From Arenicola marina (Eukaryota > Annelida > Polychaeta > Arenicolidae): 64,000 nucleotides of DNA. The notes beneath the pieces are model-generated. The model worked only from the letters and a program-made list of their open reading frames with translations, was not told the origin of the DNA and made no database searches. Shown here piece after piece: positions 27,301 to 33,756 of this stretch. Every line of letters starts with the position of its first letter. Within the stretch, counting starts at the first letter, position 1. The stretch is from positions 9,629,961 through 9,693,960 of the forward strand of contig OZ025258.1 in the NCBI GenBank assembly GCA_964019135.1, given 5' to 3'. The translations under genes were made by a program, and so were the position numbers.

Positions 27301-30300
27301 GAGCCAAGGTAAGCCTCCGGGGTCAAGGATGACCAAGGTGAGTCATATACAAGCTCCGTTCCTCATATGACTGTAAGGAAGAGTTTTGTTTGCGTATATT
27401 CCGAAGAGGCAGTAAATAACGAAATTCGAAATGCTGGCATGGCTTAAAAGGGCGCTCGCAGAAAAATTGACTTTATTTTTGGGCTGGCGCTGGCATTTGC
27501 ATTGTCGCCAGTCAGTTAGTTGTACCAATTAAATTATTTATATATTGTTTGAAAATACATAAGTAGTGACCCAAAAAGTGGATATTCTGAATTAAGAAAG
27601 TGCTAAACTTATATTGAAGAGGATTTCTTAATCACGAGCACCACCACAACGAGCTGGTGAGGCTAAGACGAAAATGCACTTTTCGCGCGTAACTTCGGAG
27701 GGATTATGAATACGACCACTGATGTCTTGAATAAGAGACAGTCATCACTTTTTAGTAACTGCTTAATTGTCTTTCCCTCGCTTTCATCCAGATATTATTG
27801 TGGATTATTGGGTCATTGCCACTGACTACGACAACTACTCTCTATGCTACGGATGCACGCGGCAGTATCCAAACGGAACATGCAGCGATGCGCATGCGTG
27901 GATATGGTCACGTGAGCGGACGCTGGCCGAAGAGTTTCAACAAGCCGCTGCGACACACTACGAAGCGCTATGTCTCTCGCAGGAGGACTTCATCAGTACA
28001 CCACAGACATTTGGTAAGACATTCAGTCACCTACCTTGTGAAGTCTTGCTTCTCGTGCTCCTGTGGTAGTGTATTGGAAAACAGTCTGCTCGGGGAACCG
28101 CGTCATAAAGTAGGGGTTGGGTCAAGGGGTATTTCCGTTCGTCGGGAATGGGGTTTTCGTTTTATCGTGAACTGGGATTGAGGCAAATAATTCTTCGTGA
28201 ACTGTCTAAATACCGGTGAATCAGGAAATGGCTAATTTATATCATGTATCCGCCCGGCCTATGTATACTGGAAGTTATCCTTTTTAATTCATCGTGATAT
28301 GGGAATAAAGACATTTATTCTTCGTGATCTGGAAACAGGACCCCTCCTTGCATCCCCCCCCCACCCCAAGTTGTCAATGTCTGCCTACGTCTGCCTACGT
28401 CTAACCAAAGTTGCACGTTAGAGGAAAAAAATGTCCGTATTTCTCAATTTATGGCTTTACGGTTACCCGGTGTGATTTTATGAGAAATTGAGAAACCAGC
28501 GTTTGGCGGCGAAAACAAGTTTTCGTAAATTTTGGTTTAAATGGCTTCTCATTGACCCGCTTAAAAATGACACGTGTCATGGCGCTGATGCTATTCATTC
28601 CACTGGGAGGCGCCACTGTATGTGCAATCCATTAGGGGTATAACATTTAACATTAATCTTTATGCAATGTTTAATTGGCGTCATTTTAATGAGTGACATC
28701 GATGTAAAGAAAATATATGTTTTAATTGAAGGATGTCATTTAGATAAGCTCATTAATATTACTATACTAATATTAATATCTTCTATGTCATTGTATTTAT
28801 ATGCGTAGAGAAATTACAAACCACACTAGCAGATTTCCCAGAAATCTTTGCGCCTGCTACGCTTTCTATAATAGGATATATTTGCGAAGTCATGCATATG
28901 AACCACAACTTTTTATTTTCCTTGGCCTTGTAGACTTGGGGATATATACTATTTAAAATTGGACACGTTACCATAGTTACTAAATCAAAACGACCAACGC
29001 CTGCGGTGTGCGTCCTTGACGACCGTGACTCGAGCTGGCGTTGCCAGGCGCACTGCCAGCGACGAATGGCCTCACGCCTGTTGCTTGGCCTGCCTGTTAG
29101 TGTCACAGGGAGATTCATTGATTGATGTAGCTTCGCACCCCGCCCCCCCCCCCGCCCCCTCACACACACATCTAGGGGGGGGGGGAGGGGGGGGGGTTAC
29201 GGGGGTTACGGGGGTTGTCGGGACGACAGGGGGATTCATTAATTGGCGGCCAGACCTCATGGGGATTTAATTATACCGTCATTATTATTCCTCTGACTGA
29301 CATAAGTCTGACTGTACACTCGGAGTGGGTGTACTTAGTTGGCACGGTCTGGTCGATGACCGAGGAACTACAGTTATAGACAAACCTTTGTTTGCTTCCC
29401 TCGCAATTTATTTATATAACGTACCTGCTCACCTTAACACAAGCATGCGACTTATGTTGACAATAAAGTAATAAAATAATTTATATTTGATAACGAATCG
29501 CGGTAATTAAATAGCGAGAGGGGCCTTAGCGTCGAGCCAGGAAAAATTGCCACCAGCTAATCGCGAATCCCCAAGAACTCGTCGATTCCAATGGCAAAGA
29601 CCGGAAAACGTATCCTCCCCTTCTGTAAAGGTGACTTGCGGGAAGCGTGCTGGTGGATACGGCATGGTAAAGGGTGGCGGAATATCAGCAATTTCTTTTT
29701 GCTCTCAGAACTCTCTTCTATAAGTCACGCCTGCTATTGGTGAACTGACAAGTCGATCGGTTGCCTAAAAAAAAACCTTGTCTTTTACGCCAACCAGGAT
29801 GGATGCAGCGTTCGCTGTCATGCCTGCCAAGCGCTGACTGACGAAGGTAACATAACCAGGGCTGCCGTGACTAATATCTGCTCCGACATATACAGCTAGA
29901 GATTTTTTTTAATGTTGTTGAAGGTTTCATTTTGCGTATTTTGTCTCTTGCAGACTGTGAGAAGCATCCTAGCGGTGAGCAGCAAAATCATAATCGTAAA
30001 TGACGACAAATTTACTTTACTTTAATGTTGGATGGAAACCCGCGGCCTGCTGAGTATTAGGCGACCTAGGGTTGTTTCCAATTATCGTGTTTTTCTGTGG
30101 AAGTGAAACTAGAAAGGATGATATGCTTTGGTCGGACGTACCCATACTATATAATCTCAAAGAATTTCATTTAGGATGTAAAATAGTGTTTACATAGCGG
30201 TATAGGAGCTAAGATATTAAAATATAAGCGGGGCCTTTTTTTGGACTGTTTTAGATTCTAACTGATCTTAAGAACCTTCATAAATGGTTACGTTTTAAGA

Positions 30301-30434
30301 ATCGCCAGGAAAGTTTCGGATAAGCAATCGGTTTTCTTCTTTAAGGTGCTGCAACGATCGCAGTCGGGGTATGGCTCGTCATGACGTCACTGCTTGTTGC
30401 CATGGCGACACGCGCCCCCATCAGGCTCTTGTGA
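9223..30434 (+). CDS. Apolipoprotein D/Lazarillo-type lipocalin gene (whole locus)
   Basis: Secreted or membrane-anchored lipocalin, predicted to bind a small hydrophobic ligand in a beta-barrel. Exons 1-4 (9223-9372, 24679-24809, 26873-26967, 27792-28013) join in phases 0, 2 and 1 into about 199 residues. These show a signal peptide, the first lipocalin motif (G53-x-W55 in YLGQW), the second (TDY at 136-138 in YWVIATDYDNY) and the third (R166 in WIWSR). Order and spacing match ApoD. Downstream, three exons (29798-29846, 29954-29974, 30346-30434) agree in phase with each other and encode a Cys-rich piece and a hydrophobic tail. Joining exon 4 directly to 29798 shifts frame, giving 14 residues to a TGA at 29839-29841 and a 213-residue secreted form. 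So the C-terminus is unresolved: secreted, or anchored through an exon I could not find. Confidence 0.8.
9437..13336. repeat. C-rich minisatellite, ~54-bp unit, about 70 copies
   Basis: Unit core CTCTGGTCCATCAGTGGCAT then CACTGCTAACGA, followed by a C run of about 6-14 and GGACACCTCC or GGACACCCCCCG. C-run length varies from copy to copy, so reading frames shift and the apparent open frames on both strands are artefacts. The array begins about 65 bp inside lipocalin intron 1, right after a sequence resembling a splice acceptor (TTTTTTGGTTTCAG). Confidence 0.95.
13351..13549 (-). mobile_element. GGGCCCC-ended short element, copy 1 (6-bp target duplication)
   Basis: The ends AGGGCCCC and GGGGCCCT are inverted repeats. 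It is flanked by exact AGCGGT duplications (13345-13350 and 13550-13555). The 199-bp interior is built from iterated GCGACATGGGC / TTAAAATCGACACGCGAC-like words. It is the inverse orientation of copies 2 and 3. No coding capacity, so non-autonomous. Confidence 0.85.
13665..14335. repeat. 17-bp minisatellite (GTATCCAGTCACAGACT)
   Basis: About 36 copies of a unit reading CTGTATCCAGTCACAGA. Expanded 21-bp variants with an extra CTGT/GTCT appear from 13760 on. Lies in lipocalin intron 1 directly before the 40-bp array. Confidence 0.9.
14336..20772. repeat. 40-bp satellite-like array, about 160 copies, with higher-order repeats
   Basis: The unit is ATCCTGGACCCGGAGTAACA then GCAGGGAATACGGCCCCTGG. 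Variant units recur at fixed distances. The block from about 14561 is repeated 1040 bp (26 units) later, for example ACGCCCCCTGGATCCAGGAC at 15201 and 16241. A unit with a one-base deletion (GAATAGGCCCC) recurs near 18681, 19680 and 20159. Because 40 is not a multiple of 3, three units give a 40-residue pseudo-periodic frame on the minus strand; this is not coding. Confidence 0.95.
20795..20965. repeat. 30-bp AC-rich minisatellite
   Basis: About six units of TTACAACACTTACAACACAA plus CACCAACATG. Confidence 0.9.
20966..22067. other. Lipocalin intron 1, no gene seen
   Basis: Contains a fragment of a dispersed repeat (21122-21255), a C-rich stretch (21328-21415) and a G-rich stretch (21830-21990). 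Open frames here have no recognisable motifs. Confidence 0.5.
21122..21255 (-). repeat. Dispersed repeat, GGTGGCGCTACGCAAGC family, partial
   Basis: Inverse match to 23225-23400 and 49212-49330. Shared words include GCGCCACCGTG, GCTGACAGCAGCGGTAAAA and TTTTTCAAGAATCTTGAAAT. Confidence 0.75.
22068..22237 (+). mobile_element. GGGCCCC-ended short element, copy 2 (6-bp target duplication)
   Basis: 170 bp between AGGGCCCC and GGGGCCCT, with exact CTATGA duplications at 22062-22067 and 22238-22243. The interior is close to copy 3, with repeated TCGACA-GCGACAT words. Non-coding. Confidence 0.88.
22836..22892 (-). mobile_element. SINE 3' fragment
   Basis: GGTTGGTTG followed by GGACGCTTTAACCA and TGGTCATATCACGTCAATA matches the tail end (reversed) of the tRNA-derived SINE family seen at 54671-54920. 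Confidence 0.65.
23225..23610 (+). repeat. Dispersed repeat, GGTGGCGCTACGCAAGC family, long copy
   Basis: Matches 49212-49585 over about 370 bp. Shared blocks include ACGGTGGCGCTACGCAAGCT, TTATTAGGCTTAGGCTGGGT and CGCCGCCCTGGCGAGCGAGT. No open frame. Element class not recognised. Confidence 0.8.
23728..23934 (-). mobile_element. tRNA-derived SINE copy
   Basis: Minus-strand copy with the shared body (GGGAGAAGGAAGG, GGAGCCATGTC, a GGGGGTAA / CCCCTACTC palindrome) and a degraded tRNA head. The B-box equivalent is GGCCTCGAATCACC and the A-box side is AGCGCTCACTGAGCC. Confidence 0.75.
24103..24574 (+). mobile_element. Short element with G-rich inverted ends, copy 2 (7-bp target duplication)
   Basis: Begins TCCCGGGGGTGGGG and ends CCACCCCCCCCGGG, flanked by CTCCGCA at 24096-24102 and 24575-24581. 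The interior matches 399-767. It sits 105 bp upstream of lipocalin exon 2. Confidence 0.75.
24679..24809 (+). CDS. Lipocalin exon 2: GxW motif
   Basis: The acceptor TTTTCCTTCAG is followed by YLGQWHEMEWVPP, the first conserved lipocalin block with G-x-W, then a predicted barrel strand region ending GNTITAKGIG. The donor is AG|GTCAGG in phase 2. The Cys that ApoD carries in this region is absent; a Cys appears instead early in exon 3. The exon lies 105 bp after a short mobile element. Confidence 0.9.
24970..25670 (+). pseudogene. LINE reverse-transcriptase 3' fragment, frame-broken
   Basis: Conceptual translation across frames gives the C-terminal part of a non-LTR retrotransposon polyprotein: KMLIYRACVV, LLHGSETWT, LRNILGISWQDKVTN, DVLYGELADGKRPTG, then KDVCKRDMKAFGID. 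It ends in a Cys/His finger of the form C-x2-C-x3-C-x6-H-x5-C region (HRCDDCGKLCW). Stops and frameshifts interrupt it. The 3' tail carries TCTTTCGCAGACGAACGGAT. A related fragment is at 30856-31260. 5'-truncated, as is typical for LINEs. Confidence 0.8.
25860..26125 (+). mobile_element. tRNA-derived SINE, full-length copy
   Basis: The head has a pol III A-box-like AATAGCCCAGTTGGTTAGAG and B-box-like GGTTCGCGCC, followed by the family body and a CAACCAACC tail. In the tRNA scan sense it is not a functional tRNA: the anticodon region is replaced by a long insertion. Confidence 0.85.
26873..26967 (+). CDS. Lipocalin exon 3
   Basis: The acceptor TTGCTCCAG completes the split Arg codon, then encodes DAADTSCGNFDKV and a strand ending FLHQKDGE. 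NVT is a possible N-glycosylation site. The donor GAAG|GTGAGT is in phase 1. A mobile element begins nine bases after the splice site (26977), and a tandem array of donor-like sequences follows. Confidence 0.85.
26977..27223 (-). mobile_element. GGGGCGGATC-family element next to lipocalin exon 3
   Basis: The ends CAGTGGCAGATCTAGG and CCTAGATCCGCCCCTG are inverted repeats, with a 5-bp target duplication GTCTC at 26972-26976 and 27224-27228. It is inverted relative to 32114-32314 and shares interior words such as CAGAGAGCAACCCCCC. It inserted nine bases beyond the exon 3 donor without destroying it. Confidence 0.8.
27229..27345 (+). repeat. 30-bp tandem repeat carrying donor-like GGTGAGT sites
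   Basis: Four units of CCAAGGTGAGTCTCCGGGGT plus CAAGGATGAG-like sequence. Donor-like GT sites fall near 27249, 27279, 27309 and 27338. They resemble the exon 3 donor context (GCGAAGGTGAGTCTCC), which suggests the unit was copied from it. Confidence 0.75.
27792..28013 (+). CDS. Lipocalin exon 4: TDY and Arg motifs
   Basis: The acceptor TTCATCCAG leads into DIIVDYWVIATDYDNYSL, very close to the ApoD block. A Cys cluster (CYGC, then NGTC) and WIWSRERTLAEEF, containing the third-motif Arg and the start of the C-terminal helix, follow. The donor TTTG|GTAAGA is in phase 1. Reading through the donor would reach TAG at 28067-28069, another conceivable but less likely end. NYS and NGT are possible glycosylation sites. 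Confidence 0.9.
28205..28335 (+). mobile_element. LINE 3'-end fragment
   Basis: AATTTATATCATGTATCCGC and TTTAATTCATCGTGATA match the 3' end of the LINE fragment at 30856-31260. No coding part remains. Confidence 0.5.
28336..29797. other. Lipocalin intron 4, no exon secured
   Basis: Contains homopolymer C/G blocks (29139-29200). Strong acceptor-like tracts end near 28932, 29630 and 29717, but none gives a 3n+2-nt exon that would repair the frame between exon 4 and 29798. Confidence 0.5.
29798..29846 (+). CDS. Candidate lipocalin exon 5: Cys-rich segment (frame conflict)
   Basis: After a pyrimidine-rich tract and CCAACCAG, phase-0 reading gives DGCSVRCHACQALTDE and a GAAG|GTAACA donor in phase 1. 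This frame continues into the next two exons. Entering from exon 4 (phase 1) instead gives GWMQRSLSCLPSAD and a stop at 29839-29841. Either the lipocalin ends here, or a small exon of 3n+2 nt lies between 28014 and 29790, or there is a one-base error. I checked several strong acceptors in the intron and found none that repairs the frame. Confidence 0.55.
29954..29974 (+). CDS. Candidate lipocalin microexon 6 (21 nt)
   Basis: A very strong acceptor (TTTTGTCTCTTGCAG), 21 nt encoding DCEKHPS plus one base, and a good donor (GCG|GTGAGC). It is in phase 1 on both sides, so inclusion or skipping keeps frame. The acidic/Cys content continues exon 5. Confidence 0.5.
30346..30434 (+). CDS. Candidate lipocalin exon 7: hydrophobic C-terminal tail
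   Basis: The acceptor GGTTTTCTTCTTTAAG, then phase-1 reading GAATIAVGVWLVMTSLLVAM, a short TRAPIRLL end and TGA at 30432-30434. Small residues (SGAA) precede the hydrophobic run, as in a GPI-anchor signal; a single transmembrane helix with a short tail is the alternative. The insect lipocalin Lazarillo is GPI-linked, which makes this tail plausible for the gene. Confidence 0.5.
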
Positions 30435-30504
30435 AAGTTGGCAGAGGATGTGGCGGACACCCGTGGGTGGAGGGGGACCGGAGGGGGGGGGGGGGGTAAT
30501 AACC

Positions 30505-30842
30505 TACTGTAGGTAAATACTCGAAGTAATCTTGAAGTAATTGTGAAGTAAACAAGACGTCTTCTTGCACAAAGTAGCCTTGAAGTAATCATGAAGTCCG
30601 CAAGAAGTAATTAAGAAGCCTTCATGAAGTAGTTAGGAAGTAATCATGAAGTAGTTAGGATGTAATCATGAAGTAGTTAGGAAGTAAAAATCATGAAGTA
30701 GTTATGCAGTAATTGAGAAGTTTTCATGAAGTAGTCATGACGTAGTTATGCAGTAGTCTTGAAGTAATCATGAAGTAATCTTAAAGTAATCATGAAGTAA
30801 TCTTAAAGTAATCATGAAGTAATCTTGAAGTAATCATGGGGC
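30505..30842. repeat. 11-12-bp minisatellite (GAAGTAATCAT)
   Basis: About 28 units of GAAGTAATCAT, GAAGTAGTTAG and GAAGTAATCTT, downstream of lipocalin exon 7 and abutting a LINE fragment. Confidence 0.9.
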
Positions 30843-30855
30843 GTTCACTAACTAG

Positions 30856-31260
30856 ATGAATGAACGCATTCCAATGGATGTGCTCTATGGCGAGCTTGCC
30901 TCCGGTAAAAGGTCAACTGGACGGCCAAAGCTCAAGTTTAAGGATGTTTGTAAGCGTGACATGAAGGCTTTCTGTATCGATTCGAATTCTTATGACGATC
31001 CAGAATCTCAAAAGAGGGGCTGGGTACGTCTCGTGCAAGAGGGATTAGCCCACCACGACGGGCTCTGGTTTGAGAAACTGGATTTGAAACGCCAATCTAG
31101 GCATCCAGAGAGCAGAAACCTAGACCAATTGGGGAATTGCCGATTTATATCATGTATCCGCTCCTTCCATTTTTTGCGGGAAGTTTTCCATTTAATTCAT
31201 CGTGACCTGGTAAAAAAGAAATTTATTTTGATTTGATTTGATTTGATTTGATTTGATTTG
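30856..31260 (+). pseudogene. LINE 3' fragment with (TTTGA)n-type tail
   Basis: MDVLYGELASGKRSTGRPKL and KDVCKRDMKAFCID match the fragment at 24970-25670. It lacks the C-terminal Cys/His finger and ends in about five GATTT repeats (31227-31260), a LINE-style microsatellite tail. Severely 5'-truncated. Confidence 0.8.
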
Positions 31261-31687
31261 GGAACCCGATGCCCCTTTGTCTTTGCACCCCCCCCCCCAC
31301 CCCCCGTGCCCGAGACCCTGGTCACATCGATTTGCACACATTTATCTCCTATTGTCACATATCGTGGCTTCATTGCATTTATATCACGACAGAATAATAT
31401 AAAAACTAATTGTATTTAACTACAGAAATGTAATACATTCTTTAATACGTTTTATTTTGAACGCATCAGTAAAGAAGGCAATTGCTTTGGCATTACAGAT
31501 ACACATATTGCTGAAACCAATGTCTTTTTATGTACAACAGGTTTTATATATAAAGCAGACAGCAATGGCATTTGATTTGCAACAGACTATCGCAGAATCA
31601 AGTTTGATTGTCAGGTTAGACCCCACCAGAGGGCAGACCTTAAAACTACTAAGCAAACTGTTGACTGTTGCATGTACCGCTCTGCAC

Positions 31688-31950
31688 CAAGGAGAGCTCA
31701 GTGGGTTTGAGCGCTCTCCTTGAGTGCTCCGGCGACCTGACGGCCCACCTGACGGCACGTGGGTCGGTGGTTCGAGCCCTGCTGTGACCATGTCTGTGTG
31801 TTCGCAGGATAACGATCCAATGTCTTTCTTCGGAAAAAGTAGGGGGTTACCGCCGGGGGCATGGCTCCACTTCCCCTTCTTTCTCCCATTGGCGCCCCAT
31901 GACCAAAAGCGGTTAAAGCATCCTGAATATACAACCAACCATCTGCCCCA
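31688..31950 (+). mobile_element. tRNA-derived SINE, full-length copy
   Basis: A-box-like GCTCAGTGGGTTTGAGCG and B-box-like GGTTCGAGCCC, then the shared body (ACCATGTCTGTGTG, GTAGGGGGTTACC, ATGGCTCCAC) and ATACAACCAACC tail. Confidence 0.85.
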
Positions 31951-32113
31951 AGGTTTATGTAGGGTCTGCTGTCATTGTGTAGTACGGGAAATAAACTTGA
32001 ATTATATTTGCTACTATTTTCGACTTCTCGTTAGTGTTTCATTGTCTCTCATACCGCCTACACTCCATCCTTGACTTTCCAACTCATGGCGAACAAAAAA
32101 TAGGATGCGCATC

Positions 32114-32314
32114 CAGGGGCGGATCTAGGAATTTGCCAAGGGGGGGTTGCTCTCTGAAAACTTCCGACCGGGGGTGTGGAGTGTGCTCTCTGAAAAACTT
32201 GCGACCGGGGGGGGGGGGGGGGGCATGCTCGGAGAAGCCGACTTTAACAGTGTATGTTCAGGTTCCCAAGGGGGAGTTGCAACCCCCGAACCCCCCCCCC
32301 TAGATCCGCCCCTG
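32114..32314 (+). mobile_element. GGGGCGGATC-family element (5-bp target duplication)
   Basis: The ends CAGGGGCGGATCTAGG and CCTAGATCCGCCCCTG are near-perfect inverted repeats, with GCATC at 32109-32113 and 32315-32319. The interior carries a long G run. Non-coding. Confidence 0.85.
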
Positions 32315-32319
32315 GCATC

Positions 32320-33384
32320 ACATTACATATGACGCCAGCTCCGGGTGGCGTGTGTGTGAGGGAGGGCGGGGGGGGGGGGGGGAGGGGGGTGCGAAGCTAC
32401 ATCAATTCGTCAAATCCCTTTTGGACCAATACGAGAGGCAGCGTTAGACAATACGGAACAACCAATACCCACCGCTTGGCATTGTGGGTCATATGCCACA
32501 TCCAAACTGCTTACACCTACTAGTGAAACCCCTACGACTACTGCTATTCTTAGTCGGGTTAAACCGTATTATATGTATACACAGTGGTGCGCACTCTTAC
32601 TATATTAGTAAGTGGCCATATTGTCGCCAGGGGGCCTTATTTTTAAGATAAGATAGATAACACAATAAATTGCCCTGTAGCTATATTGTCGGAAGGGGGC
32701 CGTATTTGTACTTAAAAGAATGTACTTAACGTCGGTATGTAAAAGTGGCCATGAACGACAATGATAAAATGACATGAGCTGAGGAGATATATGTACATAT
32801 GATAATGAAAATATAACAACAATTGGTCAACCTGAACTGGTCGATCCAACAAGAACTTTTCATTTTGTTGCTGAAATCTTGAACAATACATCGTACGGTA
32901 AAGGGTCGGAGCTGGAGGGGGTAGGAAAACACATCGTACGGTAAAGGGTCGGAGCTAGAGGGGGTAGGAAAACCGAACTCATTTATTATAAGCACATGAC
33001 AACACTGTGAGTGTCTAAGACATGTAATGGGATTAGCTCTTGCTTTATGATTGAGGTCGTGACGACATTTTCCCCAGGAACAACGGTACGGTAGGTTTGA
33101 GTGGATGGGGGAGTGGGGGGTGGTGGCACGTATGGCGCTAGTGGAAGGCGGAGGAAGTGGGGCCCGGAGAGGTGGGGGTGGGGGGGGGTGTGTTAACCGT
33201 TTCCGCGGTAACCTTAAACGCGAACATTTGACAGGCGGGTGCTGTCACATGAGGGAGGAAGGGAGGGAGCGAGGGATGGGTTGGGGAGGGGATGGGGGTT
33301 TATCCTGGGGGTGGCTGGCGATGGCGGCTGCTATTGGCCAGTCGTCACCGAGGTCGGGGTACAGTCAACGCCGGCGGTAGTGTG
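32320..33384. other. Region upstream of opsin, no gene seen
   Basis: G-rich blocks (32365-32388, 33170-33190) and a 50-bp direct duplication containing ACATCGTACGGTAAAGGGTC (about 32887-32973). Possible opsin promoter region, but no core element recognised. Confidence 0.45.
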
Positions 33385-33595
33385 GGCAGTCCGTGAAAGC
33401 CGAGTGAAAGCCGACTGACAGCCGTCGGTGTGAGAGTACGAGCGCCGTTGGTGTGAGAGCCGTCGATGTGAGGGCCGCTGGAGGGAGAGCCGTCGATGTG
33501 AGAGCCGTTGGTGAGAGATCCACCGGTGTGAGAACCACCGGTGTGAGAGCCGCTGGTGTGAGAGCCGTTGGTGAGAGAGCCGTGTGGAGGCTGAA
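33385..33595 (+). repeat. 15-18-bp minisatellite just upstream of opsin start
   Basis: About twelve units of GTGTGAGAGCCGTTG / GATGTGAGAGCCGCTG. It is open in the opsin frame from an ATG at 33453, so translation could in principle start 49 codons earlier. The array ends only a few bases before the chosen ATG. Confidence 0.8.
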
Positions 33596-33599
33596 CAAG

Positions 33600-33756
33600 A
33601 TGAACATGACGTCCCAGGATGGTCTGACAGGCCCACCTGATGCACTATCCACCTGGCCACCGGACTCGCGGCAGCAACCGCTGGACGGCGACAAATATCA
33701 GTCCAAGCTGCCCCACCACGTAGATTACATTCTGGGCACGTATCTCTGCTGCATAG
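33600..33756 (+). CDS. Opsin exon 1: extracellular N-terminus and start of TM1
   Basis: ATG at 33600-33602 begins MNMTSQDG, with a second ATG at 33606. The exon continues through LDGDKYQSKLPHHVDYILGT, which resembles the Opn5 region before TM1. The donor ATAG|GTACGT is in phase 1. The downstream Met choice avoids translating the minisatellite; the upstream ATG at 33453 cannot be excluded. Confidence 0.8.

Noticed and set aside
29016..29160. Short signal-peptide-like frame MASRLLLGLPV as a start exon
   Set aside because: Only about ten residues before a donor, no supporting context, and homopolymer sequence follows.
29798..30434. Separate Ly6/uPAR-type gene from the RCHACQALTDEDC stretch
   Set aside because: The Cys pattern is suggestive, but only about 24 residues precede the hydrophobic tail, far short of a three-finger fold. 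No signal-peptide exon was found, so a lipocalin C-terminus is likelier.
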